Origin: Pantoea sp. RIT-PI-b
GTDB taxonomy: Bacteria; Pseudomonadota; Gammaproteobacteria; Enterobacterales; Enterobacteriaceae
DNA: 64,000 nt
Assembly: GCF_001187905.1 (NCBI RefSeq)
Contig: NZ_LGIS01000033.1
Location: 434,001-498,000 of the forward strand
Direction: 5' to 3'
Shown here one piece after another: positions 32,174 to 41,032 of the stretch. A program made the translations under genes and the position numbers. Under the pieces are notes generated by a model, which saw only the letters and a program-made list of their open reading frames with translations, did no database searches and was not told the DNA's origin. The number at the start of each line of letters is the position of its first letter. Position 1 is the stretch's first letter.

Positions 32174-33331
32174 TCACGATGCCAGCGCCTGTTGTTGGCG
32201 CAGCGTCAGCAGCGCGCGCTGCGCCAGCTCGGTGAAGTAATGCACCGCTGGTTCCAGCATCGCTTCATCCGGATCGAAACCGGCGTGATGCAGGCCAAAC
32301 TCACTGGCGCTGCCAATGCTGACGAAAGCGCCTGGCAGCTGCTGCAGGTAAAAGGCAAAGTCTTCGCCGCCCATTTGCGGCGTGCCGACTTGCGTTTCAT
32401 AGCCCTGATCGGCAGCCAAATCCAGCGCGAAATCGGCCCATTCTGGCGTGTTGACCAGCGATGGCGGACCTTCCTGCCACACTAGCTCAACCTGCGCGCC
32501 AAATCCGGCGGCAATACCGTTAATCAGCGCCGTCATTTTCTGCGGGATTTGTGCCCGTATCTCAGCGTTGTGGGTGCGCACCGTACCTTCCAGCTCCACC
32601 GTTTGCGGCAACACATTCCAGCTATTTCCCGCCGTGAAGCGCGTTACGCTAACCACCACCGATTCCAGCGAGCTGAACACGCGGCTCGGCAGCGTTTGCA
32701 GCGCGGTGACGATGTGGCTGCCAATCACAATGCTATCGATACCTTCATGCGGTCGCGCGGCGTGCGCACCTTTACCGGTGATATTGAGTTGGAAACGATC
32801 GACGTTGGCGTAATAAGCGCCACCGCGCGTGCGCAGCGTGCCGGTGGGCAGATCCGGCGCGTTATGCAGGCCAAAAATCGCCTGCACATCGTTAAGTGCG
32901 CCTGCCGCCAGCAGCTGTTTCGCGCCGGTGAAAATCTCTTCCGCGGGCTGGAACAGAATGCGCACGCGGCCAGGCAATTGGGCTTCGATGCGTTTTAGCT
33001 GCTGTGCCACGCCGAGCATTACGCTGCTGTGCAGATCGTGGCCGCAGGCGTGCATCACGCCCGGCTGCTGCGAGCGCCATGGTTGGTCGGTTTGCTCATC
33101 GATCGGCAGGGCATCGATATCGGCCCGCAGCGCGATCAGCGGTTCGCCTTGACCAATTTCAGCGACCAGCCCGGTTTTCAGCGCCAGCGGCAGCAGCTTA
33201 ACGTTGAGTTGTTGCAGCCAGCGCGTTAGCCGCTCGGTGGTGGCAAATTCCTGATCCGACAGTTCGGGATGCTGATGCAGCTCGCGTCGCCAGCGTACCA
33301 GCTGTTGAGGGGAAAGATCGGTCATGGTCAT
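32174..33331 (-). CDS. M20 amidohydrolase (hippurate hydrolase / N-acyl-amino-acid deacylase type)
   Basis: This is a 385-residue M20D metallo-deacylase. It begins LVRWRRELHQHPELSDQEF and carries HACGHDLHSSVMLG (metal Cys/His), [16 protein letters not shown] (catalytic Glu pair), [54 protein letters not shown] and FGLHHAGFDPDE. It is a clear paralogue of the protein at 42051-43208, which serves the neighbouring rightward operon. Enzymes of this class remove N-acyl groups from amino acids or cysteine conjugates. The start overlaps the CMD gene stop (ATGA); a second ATG two codons later is also possible. Confidence 0.92.
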   Translation of the reverse strand: MTMTDLSPQQLVRWRRELHQHPELSDQEFATTERLTRWLQQLNVKLLPLALKTGLVAEIGQGEPLIALRADIDALPIDEQTDQPWRSQQPGVMHACGHDLHSSVMLGVAQQLKRIEAQLPGRVRILFQPAEEIFTGAKQLLAAGALNDVQAIFGLHNAPDLPTGTLRTRGGAYYANVDRFQLNITGKGAHAARPHEGIDSIVIGSHIVTALQTLPSRVFSSLESVVVSVTRFTAGNSWNVLPQTVELEGTVRTHNAEIRAQIPQKMTALINGIAAGFGAQVELVWQEGPPSLVNTPEWADFALDLAADQGYETQVGTPQMGGEDFAFYLQQLPGAFVSIGSASEFGLHHAGFDPDEAMLEPAVHYFTELAQRALLTLRQQQALAS

Positions 33332-34431
33332 CCTTGGGTTTGTGCAGGTAAGAAAGGTTCGCCGAGCGTCAGCATCAGGCGGTTCGCCCAGGCAAAGAAG
33401 GCGGCGGATTGAATCAGATCCAGCAATTCCAGCGTGCTGAATCCCTGATCGCGCAGCGCTTGCAGCTGCTTCAAGCTGGTGGCAGCGGGGGTGATCGATA
33501 AGGTCGCCACCAGATCGATCTGTGCCGCCCAGCGCGCCGATTGTCCGTGCGACAATTCGGCACCCGGCGCAACATTCAGCAACTTCTGTACCGCCGGTTC
33601 ATCTTTCGACAGCTGGCTGGCTTTGCGCGCGTGGACCGAGGCGCAGTAAATGCAGCCGTTAACCTTGCTTACCACCGTGGCGGCGAGTTCGCGTTCCGCG
33701 CGCGAAAGTCCACCCGCGGTATAGAAGATGCCTTTATCGGTGAGCGTGCGCTGCTCCAGCAGCGGCTGGTTGCGTCCCAACAGGCGGAAGTAATCGGAAT
33801 CGCTGTGGCCGAATTTCGCCAGCGTGGCCTGCTCGTCAGCGCTAAATTCATTGAGCGGTTTAGCCGCCAGCCACGGCTCCCAGCCGAGTTCCTGCTGGGT
33901 AAAGGCGGTGAGGGCGGTTTTGCCGCTCAGGGTTAACGGCGCATCGTGCCACTTTCCGGCCACCGCATGCGGCTGCGCAGCCGTCTCTTCGCCGCTGAGT
34001 AAACGCAAACCGAGCAGCAAACGACTCTGGAAGCTGACAAACGCAATCAGCTGCGCCAGCGTGACGATACCGCGCGGCGACCAGCCGGCATGTTGCAGCG
34101 TCTCGATGTGCTGCGGCGCGGCCTCCACCGGATGCAGACTGAGCAGTTCAGCAAACGCTAAACCCGCGTCAAAGCGTGCGTTTTGCGCTGGCGGTTGCGC
34201 CTGCTGCTGATAATGCGCCTGCAGCGCGGTTACCCCGTGCCAGGCCGCGACCTGTGCGGCGAGCGCAAAGCGTTCGGCTAACGGGAAATCCTCATCATCT
34301 TGCGTAAACAGCACCTCGTAGCTGCCTTGCGTATGCTGCGTGGCGGCGGCGCGTTCAGCACGGGCTTGCGCCAGTTCGGATGCGGGATCGATATCGGCCA
34401 GCGCATTAAGTAAATCAAACGGTTGAGACAT
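33328..34431 (-). CDS. CMD/alkylhydroperoxidase-domain protein (two-domain, Avi_7170/Avi_7169 type)
   Basis: This 367-residue protein has two carboxymuconolactone-decarboxylase/AhpD-like units. The first (residues ~30-170) lacks a CxxC (SPRGIVTLAQLIAFVSFQSRLLLG). The second (~220-360) has the AhpD-type pair in VVSKVNGCIYCASVHARKASQL, with Cys at 260 and 263 and the following histidine, a thiol peroxidase site. I recognise the sequence as joining the Avi_7170 and Avi_7169 families, which accompany KPN_01854/KPN_01858-type transporter and monooxygenase genes, as here. It probably protects the flavin monooxygenase reaction or reduces a peroxidic intermediate; this is inference. It follows an interrupted REP element upstream. 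Confidence 0.85.
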   Translation of the reverse strand: MSQPFDLLNALADIDPASELAQARAERAAATQHTQGSYEVLFTQDDEDFPLAERFALAAQVAAWHGVTALQAHYQQQAQPPAQNARFDAGLAFAELLSLHPVEAAPQHIETLQHAGWSPRGIVTLAQLIAFVSFQSRLLLGLRLLSGEETAAQPHAVAGKWHDAPLTLSGKTALTAFTQQELGWEPWLAAKPLNEFSADEQATLAKFGHSDSDYFRLLGRNQPLLEQRTLTDKGIFYTAGGLSRAERELAATVVSKVNGCIYCASVHARKASQLSKDEPAVQKLLNVAPGAELSHGQSARWAAQIDLVATLSITPAATSLKQLQALRDQGFSTLELLDLIQSAAFFAWANRLMLTLGEPFLPAQTQG

Positions 34432-34454
34432 ACAATTCTCCAGTTAAAGCATCA

Positions 34455-34657
34455 GTAGGGTCGCCATTTAGTAACGTGCTGGCTGTCCCCCACCTCGGTC
34501 CACCCCCATAAATGGGGGTGGAAGATGCTGCTATATGTGAGTTGGGAGCTGCATGTGGCAGCGTCTCCTTCCCCCGCTTGCGGGGGAAGGCCGGGATGGG
34601 GGACAGCAAGCACCTCCTAATGTTACCCATCATCCCGGTTTGTACCTTTATGGTGAC
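34455..34657. repeat. REP class A palindrome split by an insertion
   Basis: The left half GTAGGGTCGCCATTTA ends at 34470 and the right half TTTATGGTGACC begins at 34647. Joined at a shared TTTA they restore a normal class-A palindrome; the 176 bp between them is listed separately. Confidence 0.7.
34471..34646. mobile_element. 176-bp miniature inverted-repeat element inserted in a REP
   Basis: The inserted stretch has related inverted ends GTGCTGGCTGTCCCCCA (34476) and TGGGGGACAGCAAGCAC (ending 34613), one mismatch apart, with GTAAC and GTTAC further out. It holds two internal hairpins, CACCCCCAT/ATGGGGGTG (34501-34520) and CTTCCCCCGC/GCGGGGGAAG (34569-34590). The duplicated TTTA on both sides looks like a 4-bp target duplication. 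It has no coding capacity, so any movement would need a transposase in trans. Confidence 0.6.
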
Positions 34658-34666
34658 CGCACCGAC

Positions 34667-35656
34667 TTAGCCACGCAGCGCGGGCGCGATGTGGTCGGCA
34701 ATTAACTCTATGGAACGCAAAATGTCGGCGTGCGGCGGATCGATGGAGTGCACCTGGAAGCTGATATCGGTGACGCGTTGCAACACGCTATCGGCCAGCA
34801 GCGATTGCCGCACCCGATCGGCATCACCAAAGTGTGCGTCCAGCTGACGCGCCTGCTCGTCAAGCGTATGGCCAACTACATGTCCTGACTCGCGGAAATG
34901 AGCGGCCTGGCGCTGTAAACCGGGCTCGGCAAGACGGCGCGCGTAGTCATTGGAGTCAGCGACAAAAGCGGTGCGCGACGCCAGAATGCGCGGTGCGATG
35001 CCAGGCGGTAACGCCGCCAGATAGGCGTCGATCATCGGGTTCTGCATCTGATCGAGCGTTAAATCAGGTTGACCCGCCGGGCGCGGCTGGGTGCGCGACA
35101 GCATCAAACCGTGGCCCGCCTGGCCCGCGCGTGCCGCACCCTCTACCGAGAAGGTGGCGATCCACACGCGCTGCGCCAACGTCGGCGCGGCAGGATAGAG
35201 ATGATTATCCGGATGTCCCAGCGTATCGCCGCGCCATGCGCTAAGCAGCTGATGCAGATGATCGGCAAACACGCTGGCGCGTTGATCGATGGTGATACCG
35301 AACGGCAGAAACGAAGTGGCGGTGCCGCCCGATCCTAAACCGACCTCCAGCCGTCCGTTACTCAGCAAATCCAGTACTGCAGCATCTTCAGCCACCCGCA
35401 GCGCGTTCTCCATCGCCAGCGTGATGATGCCGGTGCCGAGGCGAATGGTGCGGGTATGCGCGGCAACGTGTGCCAGGAACAGCAGCGGCGACGGCAAGCC
35501 GCCCTCTTTTTCATGAAAGTGGTGCTGAGCGATCCACGCACTGTCAAAACCGGTACGCTCGGCGTGCTGAATCTGTTCGGTGGCCAGGCGATAGCGCTGT
35601 TGCGCGCTGGTGTCATCCAGCAGGCGGGTGAAAAAGCCAATGCGTTTACGCGTCAT
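34667..35656 (-). CDS. Luciferase-like FMN-dependent monooxygenase (KPN_01858-type)
   Basis: This is a 329-residue TIM-barrel flavin monooxygenase of the bacterial luciferase-like (LLM) superfamily. Landmarks are RIGFFTRLLDDTSAQQRYRLATEQIQHAERTGFDSAWIAQHHF, IRLGTGIITLAMENALRVAEDAAVLDLLSNGRLEVGLGSGG and RVWIATFSVEGAARAGQAGHGL. I recognise it as close to the KPN_01858 family, whose members sit beside peptide/nickel-type transporters and CMD proteins. It needs reduced FMN from a separate reductase, which is not in the window. It probably oxidises an imported sulfur or nitrogen compound. The start overlaps the ATPase gene by 4 bp. Confidence 0.9.
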   Translation of the reverse strand: MTRKRIGFFTRLLDDTSAQQRYRLATEQIQHAERTGFDSAWIAQHHFHEKEGGLPSPLLFLAHVAAHTRTIRLGTGIITLAMENALRVAEDAAVLDLLSNGRLEVGLGSGGTATSFLPFGITIDQRASVFADHLHQLLSAWRGDTLGHPDNHLYPAAPTLAQRVWIATFSVEGAARAGQAGHGLMLSRTQPRPAGQPDLTLDQMQNPMIDAYLAALPPGIAPRILASRTAFVADSNDYARRLAEPGLQRQAAHFRESGHVVGHTLDEQARQLDAHFGDADRVRQSLLADSVLQRVTDISFQVHSIDPPHADILRSIELIADHIAPALRG

Positions 35657-37263
35657 GCAGACTCCTTAATCAGCGGACGGAAAGCGGGAATCGCGTCAAT
35701 CAGCGCGCGGGTATAGGCATGCTGAGGCGCAGAAAATAGCGTGACGGTGTCACCTTGCTCCACCACTTCACCGGCGCGCAGCACGGTGACGCTGTGCGCA
35801 ATGCGGCGCACGGTGGCGAGATCGTGGGTGATAAACAGGTAGGTGAGGCCGAGTTCGCGTTGCAGTTGCTGCAGTAGTTGCAGAATCTGCGCCTGTACCG
35901 TGACATCCAGCGCTGAGGTGGCTTCGTCCAGCACCAGAATCGCCGGCTGCAGAATCAGGGCGCGGGCAATCGCCACACGCTGCCGCTGGCCGCCGGACAA
36001 CTCGCGCGGTTTGCGCGTCAATAACTCGAGCGGCAAGGCGACGCGTTGCGCCACCGCTTCGACGCGCTGACGACGCGCTTCGCGGCTGAGTTTTTCAAAG
36101 TTAAGCAGCGGCTCTTCAATAATGGCGAACAGCGTCTGACGCGGATCGAGCGAAGCAAATGGGTTCTGATAAACGAACTGAATCTTGCGGCGCAGCTGGC
36201 GCTGGGCTTCACCGCGCAACGCGGTGGCATCGATGCCGTCGATCACTACGCGTCCGCTATCGGCCTGCTCAAATCCCAGCAGAATGCGCGCCAGCGTGGT
36301 TTTACCGGAACCGGATTCGCCGACCAGCGCGTGCGTGGTGCCGCGCGCCACGGTGACGCATACTTCTTTGGCCACCTGCAGCTGCTGCTGGCGACCGAGA
36401 GAGAACTGTTTGTTGATGCCGGAGAGCTGAATCGCCGGTGATGAGAAGTTGGCACGGGCAGGAACGGCCAGCGCGGCTTCACCGGCATCGGCATCCTGCA
36501 GCAGCTGTCGCGTGTAGGGATGCTGCGGCGCGTTGATCACCTGCGCCGCCGGACCTTGCTCTTGCACTTCGCCGTGACGGAACACCAGCAAACGATCGGC
36601 GCGTTCTGCCGCCAGCGCTAAATCGTGCGTGACAAACAGCACCGCGGTGCCGGATTCGCGGCGCAGCACGTCCAGCAGATCAAGGATGCGCTTTTGCACC
36701 GTCACATCCAGCGCGCTGGTCGGTTCATCGGCGATGATGATTTGTGGGCGCAGGGCGAGGGCGATAGCAATCAGCACCCGCTGTTTCATACCGCCAGAGA
36801 GTTGATGCGGATACTGCTTCAGGCGTTGCTCCGGATGGCTCAAACCCACTTTTTGCAACAGCTCCAGCACGCGCTGCTGGCGCTCGGCTTTGCTGATTTT
36901 CAGGTGCAGCTGCAGCATTTCACCCACCTGATCGCCGATGGTTTTCACCGGATTGAGCGAGTTGCCCGGATCCTGTGGCACTAAGCTGATGCTGACGCCG
37001 CGCAGGCTATCGAGCCGTTTTGACGACCAACCGGCGATATCGGTGCCGTTCAGCACAATCTTGCCGCTATCACGGCGGCCGTTTTCCGCCATCAAACCGA
37101 TGATCGCCTGCGCGGTGGTGGTTTTACCGGAACCGGATTCCCCCACCAGTGCCACCATTTCACCGGGCTGTAATTCGAAACTGACGTTGTGTACCACCGC
37201 GCGCCACTCGCCGCGCTGGCGATAGCTCAGGGTTAAATTCTCAATGGCTAATAGCGCGCTCAT
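35653..37263 (-). CDS. Peptide-type ABC transporter fused double ATP-binding protein
   Basis: This 536-residue protein has two tandem nucleotide-binding domains, equivalent to DppD and DppF joined, as in GsiA/YejF. The first half has GESGSGKTTTAQAIIGL, LSGGMKQRVLIAIALAL and [14 protein letters not shown]. The second has GESGSGKTTLARILLGF, LSGGQRQRVAIARALIL and ILVLDEATSALDVT. The oligopeptide-specific C-terminal segment of each half (NAPQHPYTRQLL, SAPQHAYTRALIDAIP) is present. Both Walker sets look intact. It is the energiser for the permeases at 37260-39061, each gene overlapping the next by 4 bp. Confidence 0.95.
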   Translation of the reverse strand: MSALLAIENLTLSYRQRGEWRAVVHNVSFELQPGEMVALVGESGSGKTTTAQAIIGLMAENGRRDSGKIVLNGTDIAGWSSKRLDSLRGVSISLVPQDPGNSLNPVKTIGDQVGEMLQLHLKISKAERQQRVLELLQKVGLSHPEQRLKQYPHQLSGGMKQRVLIAIALALRPQIIIADEPTSALDVTVQKRILDLLDVLRRESGTAVLFVTHDLALAAERADRLLVFRHGEVQEQGPAAQVINAPQHPYTRQLLQDADAGEAALAVPARANFSSPAIQLSGINKQFSLGRQQQLQVAKEVCVTVARGTTHALVGESGSGKTTLARILLGFEQADSGRVVIDGIDATALRGEAQRQLRRKIQFVYQNPFASLDPRQTLFAIIEEPLLNFEKLSREARRQRVEAVAQRVALPLELLTRKPRELSGGQRQRVAIARALILQPAILVLDEATSALDVTVQAQILQLLQQLQRELGLTYLFITHDLATVRRIAHSVTVLRAGEVVEQGDTVTLFSAPQHAYTRALIDAIPAFRPLIKESA

Positions 37264-38117
37264 GCGTCACCTCCGGCCAGTTGACGGCTGATGCGATTGG
37301 CGGCCAGCACGACGGCGACCACCACGATGCCGGGGAAGGTCGTGAGCCACCAGGCGGTGGCCAGATAGTTGCGGCCTTCGGCGATCAGCAAACCCCATTC
37401 TGGCGTTGGCGGCGGCGTGCCGTAGCCGAGAAAACTGAGCGTTGATAACGCCAGAATCGCCTGACCAAACTGCAGGGCGGCGAAGGCGATCACCGCCGTG
37501 AGCGAGTTGGGCAAAATATGGCGCCACAGCACGCGCCAGAAACTGCCGCCGCTGCCGTAAGCGGCTTCGACGAATTCACTGCGGCGCACGCGCACCACTT
37601 CACCGCGCGCCAGGCGGGCAAAGCTGGCAATCGACGCGATGCCCACCGCCAGTGCGGCGTGCACGGTGCCGAAGCCGAGCAGGATCAGAATGCTCAGTGA
37701 CAGCAGCAGCGACGGAATCGACAGCAGCACATCGACTACGCGCATCAGCCAGTTCTCGCTGCCCCCGCCAATCGCGCCCGCCAGCACGCCGAGCGTGGTG
37801 CCGCCAATCAGGCCCATCGCGACGGCGGCGACGGCGGCCGACAGCGACTGTGACGAACCATAAATAATGCGCGCATAGAGATCGCGGCCCAGCTGATCGG
37901 TACCGAGCCAGTAAGCAGCCTGCGGCGGCAGACGCTGCGCGCCGGGCACGCCTTCGGTTGGGCTGAAATGGGTAAACAAACTGGGTGCAAAGGCCGCCAG
38001 CAGCGCCAGTAGCATCACGCCCCACGCCAGCCATAAACCCGGCTGGATATGTAGCGCGCGCGACGCCCGGGCCTTGCCGTTGCTCTGACGCGCAGTTGAG
38101 TAATCGACCAGGCTCAT
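37260..38117 (-). CDS. Peptide-type ABC transporter permease (DppC/OppC type)
   Basis: This 285-residue inner-membrane permease has an N-terminal transmembrane helix (LWLAWGVMLLALLAAFAPSLF), the family phrase YWLGTDQLGRDLYARIIYGSSQSL, and the ATPase-contact loop FVEAAYGSGGSFWRVLWRHILPNSLTAVIAFAALQFGQAI, then LGYGTPPPTPEWGLLIAEGRNYL. These place it in the DppC/OppC/NikC branch. It pairs with the DppB-type permease encoded just upstream; 4-bp overlaps on both sides show tight co-translation. Confidence 0.94.
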   Translation of the reverse strand: MSLVDYSTARQSNGKARASRALHIQPGLWLAWGVMLLALLAAFAPSLFTHFSPTEGVPGAQRLPPQAAYWLGTDQLGRDLYARIIYGSSQSLSAAVAAVAMGLIGGTTLGVLAGAIGGGSENWLMRVVDVLLSIPSLLLSLSILILLGFGTVHAALAVGIASIASFARLARGEVVRVRRSEFVEAAYGSGGSFWRVLWRHILPNSLTAVIAFAALQFGQAILALSTLSFLGYGTPPPTPEWGLLIAEGRNYLATAWWLTTFPGIVVVAVVLAANRISRQLAGGDA

Positions 38118-39061
38118 CGGTGGCCTCCGGCAATGGATTGCAGACGCGGATCGAACAGCGGCATCAGCGCATCGACCAACAGGTTAATCAGCACAAAGGC
38201 CAGCGCAGAGATCATCACCACCGCTTGTAACACCGCGACATCCTGATTATTCACCGCCTGCTGCGTCAGCTGTCCGATGCCGCTCAAACCAAATACGGTT
38301 TCGGTAATCAGCGCACCGGCAATCAGTTCGCCGAGCAGTAAACCGGCGACGTTGAGTACCGGCAGCAGCGCATTGCGCATCACGTGATGCCACAATACGT
38401 GGCTTTCACTGGCGCCTTTAGCGCGTGCCACCGCCACAAACGGCTGGGTGGAAACCTGATCGATACTGCGTAACAGAATCTGCGCCAGCGGCGCGGAGAT
38501 CGGAATCGCCACGGTAATCACCGGCAGGATCAAGCCTTGTAGCGCTGAAGGGTTGATTACCGGAATCCAGCGCAGCTGGAAGGAGAACAGCTGAATCAGC
38601 GCGATGCCGAGCCAAAAGGTGGGCAGCGAAATAAACAGCGCGGGCACCGATTGCAGCACGGAACGCAGGAAGCGCAGCCCCGGCAAACGCGACAGCGCCG
38701 CCAATGCAAAGGCAATCAGCGTGGCGAGCGCAAAACCGAGCAGCGCCAGTTGCAGCGTGGCGGGCAGGTTGCTAACCAGCTGTTCGCTGACCGGCACGCC
38801 CGCCTGCACCGAGTAACCAAAATCGCCGCGCAGCATCGCCAGCAGCGTGTGCACGTACTGCTGCCAGAGCGGATTATCCGCGCCGTAAGCCAGTCGCATT
38901 TCGGCGATTTGATCCGGGCTGAGGCCCAGATCCGGGTTCTGAAACTTGATCAGCACCGCATCGCCGGGCAGCACCTGCAGCAGAAAGAACGACAGGGTAA
39001 ACGCGGCCCACAGCACCAAAACGCTTTGACCCACTCTTCGCAGCAGTGAACGTTGCATCAT
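38114..39061 (-). CDS. Peptide-type ABC transporter permease (DppB/OppB type)
   Basis: This is a 315-residue inner-membrane permease. It begins LLRRVGQSVLVLWAAFTLSFFLLQVLPGDAV, continues with DQIAEMRLAYGADNPLWQQYVHTLLAMLRGDFGYSVQAGVPV (typical DppB N-terminal region), and carries the coupling loop FVAVARAKGASESHVLWHHVMRNALLPVLNVAGL. The end has VFGLSGIGQLTQQAVNNQDVAVLQAVVMI. It forms the channel with the DppC-type protein. It lies 9 bp after the binding-protein gene. Confidence 0.94.
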   Translation of the reverse strand: MMQRSLLRRVGQSVLVLWAAFTLSFFLLQVLPGDAVLIKFQNPDLGLSPDQIAEMRLAYGADNPLWQQYVHTLLAMLRGDFGYSVQAGVPVSEQLVSNLPATLQLALLGFALATLIAFALAALSRLPGLRFLRSVLQSVPALFISLPTFWLGIALIQLFSFQLRWIPVINPSALQGLILPVITVAIPISAPLAQILLRSIDQVSTQPFVAVARAKGASESHVLWHHVMRNALLPVLNVAGLLLGELIAGALITETVFGLSGIGQLTQQAVNNQDVAVLQAVVMISALAFVLINLLVDALMPLFDPRLQSIAGGHR

Positions 39062-39070
39062 TGACCTGCC

Positions 39071-40693
39071 TTAGTGTTTTTCCAGCCACGCGCCGTAGAA
39101 CGACGGGCGACCCACGGCTTCAAAATTCACGCCTTTCAACCACGGCGCGCCAGCAAAGACCTGCGGTTCTTCGAAGATGGGAATCACATATGCCTGATCG
39201 AGCAGATAACGCTGCGCATCGGCGGTCACCGCCAGGCGCTTAGCCGGATCGACCTCCGACGAGATGCTCAGCAATAGCGTGTTGAGCTTGTCGTCGCGGA
39301 AGTTCTGCACCTTGTCGCTGGAGCCGCCTTTCTGCAGCAGCGCATCGCGGTTAGTCGGATAAAACTGGCTTTTCACCACGTCGGGATCGGCGCGGCCCAC
39401 TTCGGAAACCACCAGCGGGGTTTTCAGCGGATCGAGGTTATCCAGCACGCGGCTGCCGGCATCACCGGCTTTTACCGCCAGCGCCACGCCAACCTGACGC
39501 CACTGCTGCGCCACCAGCTGCAGCACTTCTTTGTTCTGCGGCTGCGGCAATGACTCATAAATGGTTAACGCCAGTTTCTTACCATCCTTCTCACGAATGC
39601 CGTCGCTGCCCGGTTTCCAGCCCGCTTCATCCAGCAGTTTTTTCGAAAGCGTTGGATCGTATTTCAGCTTGTCGGCGAGGTTGACGTAACCGGCCGCCGA
39701 AGTGGCGATCACCGAGGTGGCCTGCGGATAGTTTGGTGAGAACAGGGTTTGCACCACCTGCTGCGCGTTAGTGGCGTGCAGCAGCGCCTGACGCACTTTC
39801 ACCTCGCTGACCAGCGGGTTATCCGGGCGGAAGCTGATGCTGTCGTTGACGCCGCGCGTGGGTGCGGCATAAATCGGGAAGTTTTGCTGCTGCGCCTGCT
39901 TCTCGTCGTAGGCTTGCACCTGACGAATAAAGTCGGCCTGACCGGCCAGCAATGCGCCAATGCGCACACTGTCTTCCGGCGTGACGATAAACTTGATGCC
40001 GTCGAGATTGGCAGGACCTTGCTGGGCGCTGTTTTTCGGGCCCCACTGGTAATCTTTGCGCGCGGTTAAATCGACTTCGCGCCCGAGTTTTTCATCGCTG
40101 ACCACAAACGGGCCGGAGCCAATGATATGGCGTGCATCGCCTAACTGATCGAAGCTACGCTGCAGAGTGCTGAGGGAAACCAGACCTGACCCAATGGTTG
40201 CGGTGCCCTGCAAAAAACCGGGGGACGGTTTTTTGAAATAGAATTTCACCGTCTGCGGATCAATAACCTCACTGCGATCGTAATTATTAATCACTTCGGA
40301 AACCGGCAGGCGCTGGGCTTTATTTCCCAGCCCGTAAGTATCAAAGTTTTTTGCCACCGCATTAGCATCTAATGGCGTGCCATCAGAGAAAGTCACGCCG
40401 GGACGAATTTTAAAGGTGTATTCGGTTTTATCGGCGTTGCTGCTCCAGCTTTCGGCAATCCACGGCTCAACCTGTAAGGTTTTTGGGTTTTGCCACGTCA
40501 GCTTATCGGTTATTTGATTCAGAATACCGCCATTCGGATAAAAGCCGCCAGCGGGTGGATAAAGGTTGGTGTGCGCCTGTTGTTCAAGATAAACCAGCGT
40601 ACCGCCTTTGACCGGCGTGTCCGCCGCGTGGGCGCTAAAAATCCCTGAGAGCAGGGCTAAACTGAGCGCCTGCAAGTGAAAATGCTTAGTCAT
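39071..40693 (-). CDS. Peptide-type ABC transporter substrate-binding protein (KPN_01854-type)
   Basis: This is a ~540-residue exported SBP_bac_5 binding protein (DppA/OppA/NikA superfamily). The signal peptide HLQALSLALLSGIFSAHAA is followed by a mature domain with GGTLVYLEQQAHTNLYPPAGGFYPNG, the family motif YTFKIRPGVTFSDGTPLDANAVAKNFD, and late GWKPGSDGIREKDGKKLALTIYES. I chose the ATG at 40693 (MTKHFHLQAL), preceded by AAGGGAAA; the ORF opens seven codons earlier. It resembles KPN_01854-family proteins, whose ligand is unknown but whose neighbours (luciferase-like, CMD) suggest sulfur-containing compounds. It is the first gene of the leftward operon. Confidence 0.92.
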   Translation of the reverse strand: MTKHFHLQALSLALLSGIFSAHAADTPVKGGTLVYLEQQAHTNLYPPAGGFYPNGGILNQITDKLTWQNPKTLQVEPWIAESWSSNADKTEYTFKIRPGVTFSDGTPLDANAVAKNFDTYGLGNKAQRLPVSEVINNYDRSEVIDPQTVKFYFKKPSPGFLQGTATIGSGLVSLSTLQRSFDQLGDARHIIGSGPFVVSDEKLGREVDLTARKDYQWGPKNSAQQGPANLDGIKFIVTPEDSVRIGALLAGQADFIRQVQAYDEKQAQQQNFPIYAAPTRGVNDSISFRPDNPLVSEVKVRQALLHATNAQQVVQTLFSPNYPQATSVIATSAAGYVNLADKLKYDPTLSKKLLDEAGWKPGSDGIREKDGKKLALTIYESLPQPQNKEVLQLVAQQWRQVGVALAVKAGDAGSRVLDNLDPLKTPLVVSEVGRADPDVVKSQFYPTNRDALLQKGGSSDKVQNFRDDKLNTLLLSISSEVDPAKRLAVTADAQRYLLDQAYVIPIFEEPQVFAGAPWLKGVNFEAVGRPSFYGAWLEKH

Positions 40694-40811
40694 GGTGTTT
40701 CCCTTTTTTATCAAAGCTTGAGCGGTCTGATTGCATCATCAAATGCCGCATCCGGGAGTTGAACCAATGAATTGCACTAAGCTTTGCCGAAAAAAATAAA
40801 TAGACATTCCA

Positions 40812-40878
40812 GGTCGTCATAAATGGCGACCCTACGAAAGGCCTGAACGTTTTTGTAGGGTCGTCATTTATGGCGACC
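40812..40878. repeat. REP class A pair, inverted (BIME-like)
   Basis: Reverse copy at 40812-40835 and forward copy at 40855-40878 with a 19-bp spacer, the same spacing as the pair at 7518-7584. The pair sits in the 339-bp gap between the divergent organosulfur operons. The rest of that gap (40694-40811 and 40879-41032) is AT-rich and must carry the two promoters, which I cannot pin down. Confidence 0.75.
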
Positions 40879-41032
40879 GTTATTTAATGCGCGGACGGAA
40901 TATCAATTTGGCGATATTTAATTATCGGCTATTCCCATTTTTCATATTCTCTATCTCGGATTTGTTGTTTTACGAATAAGCGGTTGTCACACCACACTAC
41001 TCACCATATTCACTATTAAAAGGATAAGGCGC

